From NCBI GenBank assembly GCA_002322865.1, contig DCOH01000036.1:9854-21825 (forward strand): DNA of 11,972 bases, read 5' to 3'. The DNA is from Sphingobacterium sp. UBA1575. GTDB lineage: Bacteria > Bacteroidota > Bacteroidia > Sphingobacteriales > Sphingobacteriaceae. Shown here piece by piece: positions 5,205 through 11,972 of this stretch; position 1 is the stretch's first letter, and each line of letters opens with the position of its first letter. Made by a program: the position numbers and the translations under genes. Below the pieces are notes generated by a model, which did not search any database, had not been told where the DNA came from, and was given only the letters and a program-made list of their open reading frames with translations.

Positions 5205-7604
5205 ATGAATAAAAATCTTCTTTTAATATTTCTTCTTTTTGCAAATTTCTCTTTTGCTCAGGTTACAACCATATATACTAAAATTGAATTGCCCCAAGAA
5301 GTAAATAGTCAGACTAAGATTAGAATAGTATTTTATAATATAAAAGATACAATCAGCGTACAAAGTGAAAAGCTTATAGATACTATTGTCATCAATCAGA
5401 AAATTCAAGTTTTATATTCGATGGACGTAACTTCAAGTTTATATCAATCATTAAAAAACCAGGTTAAATTTGATAGTTCAGGAACAATCTTAATACATAG
5501 TTTAATTTTTGAAAAGAAAACAAATCCTATAGAAGAGGTTGTAATTACTAAAAACATCAATCCCATAATGGAAATAAGGGGTAATAAAACTTCTTACTCC
5601 ATTATGAATAACGAGGCTTTTCAGAATACGACTTTACTTGAAGCCATTGAAAAACTGCCAGGCGTGTTTAATGGATTAGGAAATGGTCTCACTATTAATG
5701 GAAGAGTTCCAAGCATTTTGATCGACGGTTTACCAATTAATTTTTCAGGTCAGGACTTAACAAATTATTTAAATAGTCTTTCTTCTATAAATATTCTAAA
5801 AATTGAGATCATTAATAATGCTGGCGCAATTTACGAGGCAAATTCCTCCAACGTATTAATAAATATTATTACGAATAAAAAAAATAAAAAAGGAGTTGGT
5901 GGTATATTTCAATCGAACGCCACGTTTTATATCAATAAAAAGTATCAATCATCTTTAGTTCTGAACGGGTTAAGTAATAAATTAAGTTGGAATTTTACGG
6001 GCAGTTATTCAGATTCTCGATATGAAAACAGTAATGATATTCGGGTTTATAATAGTAAAAATCAGGAAAGTTTAGGGAATTATATATTTAATTCTGGAAG
6101 ACATAAACCACTGTTCTTAGAAACAAGTCTATCATATCCTGTTTTTAATAATACCTCCATAAATTTCCGATATAACATCTTAAATTCAAAGGAAAACATT
6201 AGCTCTGAATCAAACCTTAACCTGGACGGTTTTAAGGGTAATGTAATGGTAAATGCAGAGGCAAATCAGTACGTGCCAAAATTAAGTAATGATGTGCTGT
6301 TTAAGATTAACCATAAATTCCAAGAGGATAAAAACAGTATTTCTTTAATTTACCATGGATTATTTTTCAATAAAAGCACTGAATACGAAATTTATACCAA
6401 TACTTTCAATAAGAATATTTTGGATTTTGGTTTATCATCCAATAATTTAATGTTAGATACAGAATTCACAACTAAATATTTTAAGGTGAATGTTGGAGGA
6501 AAAATTACTTCAAATACAATTGAATCCAATGGGGAATATAAGCAGGAAGGAACTATTAATCCCAAATATATTTTCTTTGATCACAAGGAGAGAAGAACTT
6601 CATTTTATACAGAAATAGCGAAGGATATACAAAAATTGAATATTGTAGGTGGAATAAGGTATGAAAATGCGGCATTTAAGAATGCTATTAAAGGCCGCAA
6701 AGCACATCAAGTTTTTGTAAATAATTTTTTTCCTAGCCTCAATTTAACCTATGTTTCTAGCCCTATGTTGAATTTTAACTTATCCTATTCTAAAAAAATA
6801 AAACTACCAAACTATCAAGATTTAGATCCGAACAATACAAGTTTATATACTAATTATTTATTGGAACAGGGTAATCCAAACTTGACACCATCAATATCAA
6901 ATAATTATGAAATAAGAAGTAATTTTTTAAAAATGGGGTTTTTATCTCTTTCTTATTCTCAAACTGATGTAGACAATTTTGTTATCGCTAAATACCAAGA
7001 AGGAAATTATGTTCAGTCAGTTGAACCATTTTATAATATCAGGGATTTCGGAAGTGCACTAGGAATGCCGCTACCTTTAGGAATTATAACGAAGGGATTT
7101 GCTTATGCTAATACCATTACTAATATTAATGATATTAATTACTTGTATTTTTATGCTGGTGTAAATTTTCCTACATATGATACAGCCTCACGAATGGAAA
7201 GATCTAGAAAAGGAATTTATTATTTAGGAGCAAACTCACATTTTGTAGCACCATTTACCACTAAAATCCTAATTAATTATCAATTCGTTTCTAGAGGAAA
7301 TTATATGATCTATACGTTAGATAAATCATTTTTTAAGGTAGATCTGACTATCAACAAATCCATAATTAATAATAATTTAAAACTTTCTTTTTCTTGTCAG
7401 GATATTTTTAAAACAGCCACTGGGATTCAAGGTTCTCTAAGAAATGATAATATAGACTTAGCTTTAAAAACGTACAGTGATACCCAACGATTTAGGTTCG
7501 GCATAACCTATGTTTTTGGAAACAACAAGATTAAATCTCCGAAAAATGAAGTATCAAATGATAATAGGGAGGTTAAAAAAAGTTCATTAGATTTTAGACC
7601 TTAA
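5205..7604 (+). CDS. Outer membrane beta-barrel protein, TonB-dependent-receptor-like (OMP_b-brl_3 type)
   Basis: A 799-residue exported protein with a signal peptide (1-18, cleavage at SFA/QVT). Residues about 20-105 form a small beta-rich domain where family members usually carry a carboxypeptidase-regulatory-like fold; here it is hard to recognise. NPIEEVVITK (107-116) marks the junction to the plug domain (about 117-225), with LLEAIEKLPGV (144-154), INGRVPSILIDG (164-175) and NVLINIITNKK (216-226). The rest is a C-terminal barrel of long beta strands; its last strand is near 766-777 (RFRFGITYVFGN), followed by a charged tail. Such proteins import a substrate or export/anchor surface molecules; the substrate is unknown because no SusD-like, peptidase or transporter partner is adjacent. 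The gene is far more AT-rich than the M14 gene next door, which suggests transfer. It appears full length. Confidence 0.85.
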   Translation: MNKNLLLIFLLFANFSFAQVTTIYTKIELPQEVNSQTKIRIVFYNIKDTISVQSEKLIDTIVINQKIQVLYSMDVTSSLYQSLKNQVKFDSSGTILIHSLIFEKKTNPIEEVVITKNINPIMEIRGNKTSYSIMNNEAFQNTTLLEAIEKLPGVFNGLGNGLTINGRVPSILIDGLPINFSGQDLTNYLNSLSSINILKIEIINNAGAIYEANSSNVLINIITNKKNKKGVGGIFQSNATFYINKKYQSSLVLNGLSNKLSWNFTGSYSDSRYENSNDIRVYNSKNQESLGNYIFNSGRHKPLFLETSLSYPVFNNTSINFRYNILNSKENISSESNLNLDGFKGNVMVNAEANQYVPKLSNDVLFKINHKFQEDKNSISLIYHGLFFNKSTEYEIYTNTFNKNILDFGLSSNNLMLDTEFTTKYFKVNVGGKITSNTIESNGEYKQEGTINPKYIFFDHKERRTSFYTEIAKDIQKLNIVGGIRYENAAFKNAIKGRKAHQVFVNNFFPSLNLTYVSSPMLNFNLSYSKKIKLPNYQDLDPNNTSLYTNYLLEQGNPNLTPSISNNYEIRSNFLKMGFLSLSYSQTDVDNFVIAKYQEGNYVQSVEPFYNIRDFGSALGMPLPLGIITKGFAYANTITNINDINYLYFYAGVNFPTYDTASRMERSRKGIYYLGANSHFVAPFTTKILINYQFVSRGNYMIYTLDKSFFKVDLTINKSIINNNLKLSFSCQDIFKTATGIQGSLRNDNIDLALKTYSDTQRFRFGITYVFGNNKIKSPKNEVSNDNREVKKSSLDFRP

Positions 7605-7664
7605 GTGACTCACTAATAAATTTGTAAATAATAAAATGGATTTATCAGGACTTAAAAAAAAATA

Positions 7665-7701
7665 AAAAAGAGCTGCTAATTTTGTAATAGCAGCTCTTTT
7701 T
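7665..7701. terminator. Bidirectional rho-independent terminator
   Basis: Perfect 14-bp arms AAAAAGAGCTGCTA (7665-7678) and TAGCAGCTCTTTTT (7688-7701) around a nine-base loop. A T-run follows the stem on the plus strand, and the A-run on the left serves the minus strand. It lies between the convergent barrel gene (ends 7604) and M14 gene (ends 7721), so it can end both transcripts. Confidence 0.92.
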
Positions 7702-7720
7702 ATCATTAAAGGATTAAAAC

Positions 7721-10378
7721 TTATTGCAATTGGTTGAATAAGAATTTAAAAGTCCCGTGGGTTTGTGCCCTGAAATTGATATCATTACCAAAGGAAACCA
7801 ATTTTCCTTTTCCAATATTCGTTTCAAAGGCCAAAACACCATCCTTTAGATATTTTTCTCCCCAAGACCAACCTGATTTTAATACCTTTTCACTATCAAA
7901 CCAGATCAACGGTGTAATATCCTTACTAGTGATCTTATACAAGTTGTCATTGGAATAATAAAGATCAATCTGATCAGCATATCCCCAGGTGCTTGGTATG
8001 CCAGAATTTACTTTTGCTGTCAATACAGAACCAGGCGTATAGAATTCCGTCCTTTTTAAAGGCACTTTGTTTTGACTCACCAATGCATCTTCCACGCCCA
8101 ATTTCAGGTGTTCCGCCAAGTCGGAACTGTTTCCGATCGTGATTACCTTGCCGCCTTTTTCCATGAACTCCTGCAAAACCGGGATGGATTGTTCAACACT
8201 CAATCTGCCCCAACGATTTTTATACGCTGCTGGAATATGCTCCGGCATCGCCATTTCTCCTCTGTTCCCAGAGCGGGTTGTTGTGGAAGTTCCAAATCTT
8301 GGTATCGCTCCGCCAGGGAAGATCAAGACATCAAACTTACTGTTCAGATTGCCTTTGTCGATATCCGCAGGAAAGACCAGTTCGAAATTATAATGATGCT
8401 GTTCCAGATTGAACCTTAACCAGCCCGATGCCATAGAACCTCCATAGGTATCCCATAAACCAATTCGAAGGGATTTTAAGGGTTTCACACTTTTTGGAAG
8501 TGCATTGGCACCTGCTGCATCAAAGGTAAGTGCCATATTTCCCTTGTTCTCGATATAGAAATCTCCTGAAACCTGATCACGCCAAACCTTGCCTTTATTA
8601 TTCAATTGTTGGTTGGCGATTTTATAGCTGTCATTGATCTCCGCTGGCAATTTAACGAATTTGCCAACCGGTTTTTTGCTGTTCAAAAGGTTGATCTGTT
8701 CGCCCAGGTTCAGGTCCTGGAACGGACCATTGAAATCATCTAATATGCGATCGAACTTAATATCCATCAGGTAAGCCAAGGTCCATCCTGCCGCATCGTA
8801 CGGTGGGATCGGAGGACCTCCTGGGTATTCGAAATCGTCGGGATGGTCCTGTGGTTCAAACATGTCCAAGATGTGCGGACGGAAAGCCTGATTGGTTTTG
8901 ATCACATAGCTTCCGGCAGGGTAAGATTTGCCATTGACTGTAAAATCAGCCGTTGCCTGTTTTACTTCGATGCCGTTCTGGATCAACGCATTGAGGAATT
9001 TTTTGGCCGTACTGAAATCCTTTTGGTCGGCCGGCAGAATATATCCTCTTGGATCCCGCAGGTTTTTATTCCCGAACAAGGTCTCCAAACTTCTTTTTTC
9101 GAAACCTCGGGTCATTTCTCTGGTAGAGGAAATGTTGCTCCCTTTCATGGCCGAATCAATCAATGCTACTTTACTCGGTGATAATGGCCAGAAATCCTTG
9201 GATCCCCTTTCAATGGAGTTGCGCCCCATACGATAGATGTTGTATAACACCTCATCCTTATAGCGGGCAGCATAGCCCATAACCGCATAGTTCAATGAAA
9301 CGGAGTAATCAATGGATTGTTGGAAATGCCATTTCTGTGGGATGACAGGATTTTGAGTATCGCTGGAAGGAATTAACCTTTTGGACACCAATGGAATTTC
9401 ATAAGGTGTGGGATTTCCGATGATTTCGGTCAATAAACCAATCATGTTGTGGAAATAGGTGGTTGTTCTTAGCCCACCATTATACCAGGTCGAAAAGACG
9501 GAACCACCTTTTGCGGTATATCCAGGTTTATTTTCGGCATTCAGCCTGGAGGACATGGCTGCCCCAAGGGCATCGATACCCGACATCAGCAAAGGATCGA
9601 ATACATAATTGAAAGGATCCCGATAGGGTGCTCCAGCCACCACGGCGCCAGCAGGTGCCGTTTGATGATGGTTGTACATGATCTGCGGGTTCCAATCGAT
9701 GAACAATTGCCGTGCAATGTTCTGGCTTTCCTTTAAGTTGAGCATAAAGAAATCTCGATTGTTGTCATGTCCTGCATATTTTTGGTAAAGGACAGGAATC
9801 AGATTGGTGCTTCTTTTTTGCGGGTCAGAATCGCGCATATACCAATCGCCTACCAGTTCATGGCCATCGGGATTGGCATGTGTCATTAATATGATCGAAT
9901 TATCCAAGATTCTTTTTGTCTCTTCATCGTTTGCAGATGCTAGGAGATAGGCCGTTTGGATCAATTGGTGGGTAGCCACTACTTCGGTGGAATGTAGTCC
10001 TCCATCTATCCACACCACGGATTTTCCCTCTTTCGCCAATTGCTTGGCGGCCTCTTCCGAAATCTTTGCCTTCGCCATATCCGTAGCGATCTTCTGGTAC
10101 TTCGAGAGATCCTTTAGGTTTTCCGGCGAACTGATGATGAGCATGATCTGGTCTCTACCTTCTTCGGTCTTACCGATCACCTGCAGCTTTACCCGATTGG
10201 ATTGCTGAGCCAGTTTTTTGAAATAGGCTGCTGTTTGGGTATAGTTCGCGAGTTGATAATCATCACCGATATTAAATCCAAAATGCGATTTCGGATGGCT
10301 GACTTCCTGGGCCTGCATCGATTGGAAAGCAAGTAAGGCTGCAGCGATCAACCAAAAAGGTTTTCGAAATTTTATCAT
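7721..10378 (-). CDS. Secreted M14-family zinc carboxypeptidase with C-terminal GATase1-like domain
   Basis: An 885-residue exported enzyme with a signal peptide (about 1-23, cleavage near MQA/QEV). The peptidase domain (about 35-330) shows the zinc motif HSTE (H129, E132), NPDG (169-172), NNRD (206-209, with N207-R208 as the substrate-carboxylate pair), the third zinc His in YNHHQT (H237 or H238) and a catalytic Glu at LLTEII (E318). A linker with beta-rich parts follows, then a class I glutamine-amidotransferase-like fold (about 636-760, DVLIFPGG at 683-690) without an obvious catalytic Cys, and a closing segment (856-885). The M14 family removes C-terminal residues from peptides; location is periplasmic or outside the cell, and the substrate is unknown. 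The gene is single, ends at a shared terminator, and is divergent from the kinase gene. A partial -7 box (TATCTTTA, 10412-10405) is the only promoter hint. All zinc ligands seem present. Confidence 0.93.
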   Translation of the reverse strand: MIKFRKPFWLIAAALLAFQSMQAQEVSHPKSHFGFNIGDDYQLANYTQTAAYFKKLAQQSNRVKLQVIGKTEEGRDQIMLIISSPENLKDLSKYQKIATDMAKAKISEEAAKQLAKEGKSVVWIDGGLHSTEVVATHQLIQTAYLLASANDEETKRILDNSIILMTHANPDGHELVGDWYMRDSDPQKRSTNLIPVLYQKYAGHDNNRDFFMLNLKESQNIARQLFIDWNPQIMYNHHQTAPAGAVVAGAPYRDPFNYVFDPLLMSGIDALGAAMSSRLNAENKPGYTAKGGSVFSTWYNGGLRTTTYFHNMIGLLTEIIGNPTPYEIPLVSKRLIPSSDTQNPVIPQKWHFQQSIDYSVSLNYAVMGYAARYKDEVLYNIYRMGRNSIERGSKDFWPLSPSKVALIDSAMKGSNISSTREMTRGFEKRSLETLFGNKNLRDPRGYILPADQKDFSTAKKFLNALIQNGIEVKQATADFTVNGKSYPAGSYVIKTNQAFRPHILDMFEPQDHPDDFEYPGGPPIPPYDAAGWTLAYLMDIKFDRILDDFNGPFQDLNLGEQINLLNSKKPVGKFVKLPAEINDSYKIANQQLNNKGKVWRDQVSGDFYIENKGNMALTFDAAGANALPKSVKPLKSLRIGLWDTYGGSMASGWLRFNLEQHHYNFELVFPADIDKGNLNSKFDVLIFPGGAIPRFGTSTTTRSGNRGEMAMPEHIPAAYKNRWGRLSVEQSIPVLQEFMEKGGKVITIGNSSDLAEHLKLGVEDALVSQNKVPLKRTEFYTPGSVLTAKVNSGIPSTWGYADQIDLYYSNDNLYKITSKDITPLIWFDSEKVLKSGWSWGEKYLKDGVLAFETNIGKGKLVSFGNDINFRAQTHGTFKFLFNQLQ

Positions 10379-10458
10379 AATTAGAAAGGGTTAAATAATC
10401 ATCATAAAGATAGAAAAGGATTATGAAATGCTTCTTTATTTATCCGTATAAAATGCAC

Positions 10459-10489
10459 TTTCACGATAATATTACATTTCGTATATTTG
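10459..10489 (+). promoter_or_regulatory. Promoter of the kinase-peroxidase pair
   Basis: TTTC (10459-10462, one mismatch to TTTG), 19 bases, then TATATTTG (10482-10489), an exact TAnnTTTG match. Transcription would start at about 10494-10497, roughly 16 bases before the kinase ATG at 10512. Confidence 0.65.
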
Positions 10490-10511
10490 GGTTTGATGAG
10501 AATTAAATAAT

Positions 10512-11372
10512 ATGATTTTAGTTGCAGATAGTGGTTCATCAAGATCCGATTGGATGCTCCATCTTCCAGATAGTAAACCCTTAAGTTTTAGTACCAAAGG
10601 CCTTAATCCATTTTTTGTGAGTGAAAAGGAAATCTTTAATACCCTTTCCGGTGTTCCAGAGATCATTCCCTATATCAATGAGATCAATGAAGTGTATTTC
10701 TTTGGTGCGGGATGCTCCACGCCTGATCGAAGGGAGTTAGTGTCCAATGCCTTGTCGGAGATCTTTCCCAGCTCTTATGTGGCAGTGGAAAGCGATTTGC
10801 TGGGCTCTGCCTATGCTACTTTTGGTTCGGGCAAAGGCCTGATCTCGAATTTAGGAACTGGGTCGGACATCAGCTATTTTGATGGTGAAGGTTTGTCTAC
10901 AAGCATCCACGGGATCGGTTATGTATTGGGGGATGAGGGTTCAGGTGCCTGGTTCGGGAAACAATTGATAACGGCCTATCTCTACGAATCCATGCCCCGG
11001 GATCTGATGCGTATTTTCCAGGAAGTGCATCCGATTACCAAGGATATTATTATCAAGAATGTTTACCAAAGGGATCGTCCGAATGCGTATTTGGCAAGTT
11101 TTGCGAAATTTATGGGGGATAACCGTTCGCATCCATTTATCGATAACCTGTTGAGGAATGGTTTTGATGAATTTGTGCGGACAAATATCATGACCTACCC
11201 TAATTTCTGGGAATATGAATGTCATTTTGTGGGTCAGATTGCCTATAATTTTGATATCCATTTGCGGGAGGTGTGTAATCTACATGGGGTTAAGATTGGC
11301 ACGATTTTGAAGAATCCTATAGAGCAGCTTTTTCATTTTGTAGTGAATAGGGAGCTGAATGTTGAAATATAA
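10512..11372 (+). CDS. BadF/BadG-type ATPase family, probable N-acetylglucosamine kinase
   Basis: A 286-residue cytoplasmic sugar kinase of the actin/hexokinase fold. Motifs in order are phosphate-1 DSGSSRSDW (6-14), the segment with the probable catalytic Asp ESDLLGSAYA (93-101, D95), phosphate-2 NLGTGSD (113-119), GYVLGDEGSGAWFGK (136-150) and GQIAYNF (241-247). The length suits the short Bacteroidota members usually named N-acetylglucosamine kinase, which phosphorylate amino sugars from wall or chitin recycling; the exact sugar cannot be fixed from sequence. The start ATG follows the promoter by about 20 bases, with no Shine-Dalgarno sequence. An out-of-frame mini-ORF (ATG at 10496) ends one base before it and is probably irrelevant. 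Eleven bases separate it from the next gene, so cotranscription is likely. Confidence 0.82.
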   Translation: MILVADSGSSRSDWMLHLPDSKPLSFSTKGLNPFFVSEKEIFNTLSGVPEIIPYINEINEVYFFGAGCSTPDRRELVSNALSEIFPSSYVAVESDLLGSAYATFGSGKGLISNLGTGSDISYFDGEGLSTSIHGIGYVLGDEGSGAWFGKQLITAYLYESMPRDLMRIFQEVHPITKDIIIKNVYQRDRPNAYLASFAKFMGDNRSHPFIDNLLRNGFDEFVRTNIMTYPNFWEYECHFVGQIAYNFDIHLREVCNLHGVKIGTILKNPIEQLFHFVVNRELNVEI

Positions 11373-11383
11373 AATTTAAAAAT

Positions 11384-11896
11384 ATGATTTATTCGATATT
11401 AATGGTTTTTACCATGCTGTTCAATCAGCCAACGGTTTATGATTATAGCTTTAAGACCTTGGATGGAAAGAAGGTTTCTTTGTCTGAGTTTAAAGGCAAG
11501 CAGATTTTGATCGTTAATACGGCTTCAAAATGTGGTTTTACCAAGCAGTATAAGGAATTGCAGGAGTTATCTGATAAGTATGGAAAGAATTTGGTCGTGA
11601 TTGGTTTTCCTTCGGATAATTTTAAAGGCCAGGAATTTGATAGTAATGCAGAGATTGCAGCCTTTTGTGAGGAGAATTATGGCGTGAAATTTTTGTTGTC
11701 GGAAAAGGTGGATGTGACAGGGGAGAAGATGATTCCGTTGTTCAAGTATTTGACGACTGCGAAGAACCCTGATTTTACCGGAGCGATCAATTGGAATTTT
11801 GAGAAGTTTTTGATTGGTAAGGATGGGAAATTAGCGCATAGATATAGATCGAAGGTTACGCCTTTGGATGAAAGTATTGTGAAGGAGTTGAAGTAA
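11384..11896 (+). CDS. Glutathione peroxidase family, cysteine type (thioredoxin-dependent peroxidase likely)
   Basis: A 170-residue thiol peroxidase that reduces hydrogen peroxide or lipid peroxides. The peroxidatic Cys is C50 in NTASKCGF, where some eukaryotic enzymes carry selenocysteine. The other catalytic residues are Q83 (FKGQEF) and W137-N138 (WNFEKFL). C95 in FCEENYGVKF is in the place of the resolving Cys, which suggests thioredoxin rather than glutathione as reductant. The usual GFPCNQF segment reads GFPSDNF here, a change in a non-catalytic position. The first 15 residues are hydrophobic (MIYSILMVFTMLF), so export or membrane attachment is possible; Met7 and Met11 are alternative starts. 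It lies 11 bases after the kinase gene. A repeat with a hairpin follows the stop. Confidence 0.93.
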   Translation: MIYSILMVFTMLFNQPTVYDYSFKTLDGKKVSLSEFKGKQILIVNTASKCGFTKQYKELQELSDKYGKNLVVIGFPSDNFKGQEFDSNAEIAAFCEENYGVKFLLSEKVDVTGEKMIPLFKYLTTAKNPDFTGAINWNFEKFLIGKDGKLAHRYRSKVTPLDESIVKELK

Positions 11897-11902
11897 CTCT
11901 AC

Positions 11903-11972
11903 CGTCATTGCGAGGCACTCTGCGTCATTGCGAGGTACGAAGCAATCTTTGCACTAATCGAAAGATTGCTTC
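11903..11972. repeat. Intergenic repeat element (CGTCATTGCGAGG x2 plus inverted repeat), cut by window edge
   Basis: CGTCATTGCGAGG occurs at 11903-11915 and again at 11923-11935, a 20-base period. It is followed by a perfect inverted repeat GAAGCAATCTTT (11939-11950) / AAAGATTGCTTC (11961-11972) with a ten-base loop, reaching the last base of the window. This GTCATTGCGAGG...GAAGCAATC type of sequence recurs between genes in many bacterial genomes (recalled, not searched). The second half of a larger palindrome probably follows outside. It may also help end the peroxidase transcript. Confidence 0.8.

Noticed and set aside
8072..8419. 115-residue plus-strand frame inside the M14 gene
   Set aside because: Shadow of the GC-richer peptidase gene, without a start signal or recognisable domain.
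10496..10510. Four-codon upstream ORF before the kinase gene
   Set aside because: Too short and at the predicted transcription start; probably chance.
10941..11261. 106-residue minus-strand frame
   Set aside because: It is antisense inside the kinase gene, whose motifs are clear.

Overview
The window looks like chromosomal DNA of a Bacteroidota bacterium, most likely from the Sphingobacteriaceae (Sphingobacterium-like; inferred from protein character, no search was run). Supporting signs are Bacteroidota-type promoters (TTTG/TTG, then about 19 bases, then TAnnTTTG), start codons without Shine-Dalgarno sequences, a TonB-receptor-like barrel of the Bacteroidota outer membrane type, a 415-residue PagL-like protein and a compact BadF-type sugar kinase.

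Left block (1-2515), cell wall: a minus-strand pair encodes the start of an MltG-type lytic transglycosylase (cut by the window edge) and, upstream of it, a membrane-anchored triple-PASTA protein without a kinase domain. Across a compact divergent promoter region (about 1454-1507) lies ddl, D-alanine--D-alanine ligase. All three act on peptidoglycan precursors, strands or fragments.

Next (2516-3844) is a PagL/acyloxyacyl-hydrolase-like outer membrane protein. A 12-bp perfect palindrome sits directly behind its -7 box.

Middle block (3845-7610) is visibly AT-richer than both flanks. Hand-counted 60-base lines give 16/60 and 18/60 G+C here against 31/60 and 35/60 outside. It begins with a repeat-filled spacer, then carries a higBA toxin-antitoxin pair with a palindromic operator candidate inside its promoter, a 450-base AT-rich spacer with hairpins, and an orphan outer membrane beta-barrel/TonB-receptor-like protein with a poorly recognisable N-terminal domain. 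I read this as an accessory insertion between core genes. It ends near a strong bidirectional terminator (7665-7701).

Right block (7721-11896): a large secreted M14 metallocarboxypeptidase with a C-terminal GATase1-like domain is on the minus strand. Divergent to it is a plus-strand pair for a BadF/N-acetylglucosamine-kinase-like enzyme and a cysteine-type glutathione peroxidase. The window ends in an intergenic repeat (two CGTCATTGCGAGG copies plus a 12-bp inverted repeat) that probably continues past the edge.

No rRNA, tRNA, CRISPR array or transposase was seen. I found no convincing new multi-gene system. The best candidates for a second look are the AT-rich accessory island, the higBA operator, the PagL-like protein with a changed active-site position, and the repeat clusters at 3863-3982 and 11903-11972.
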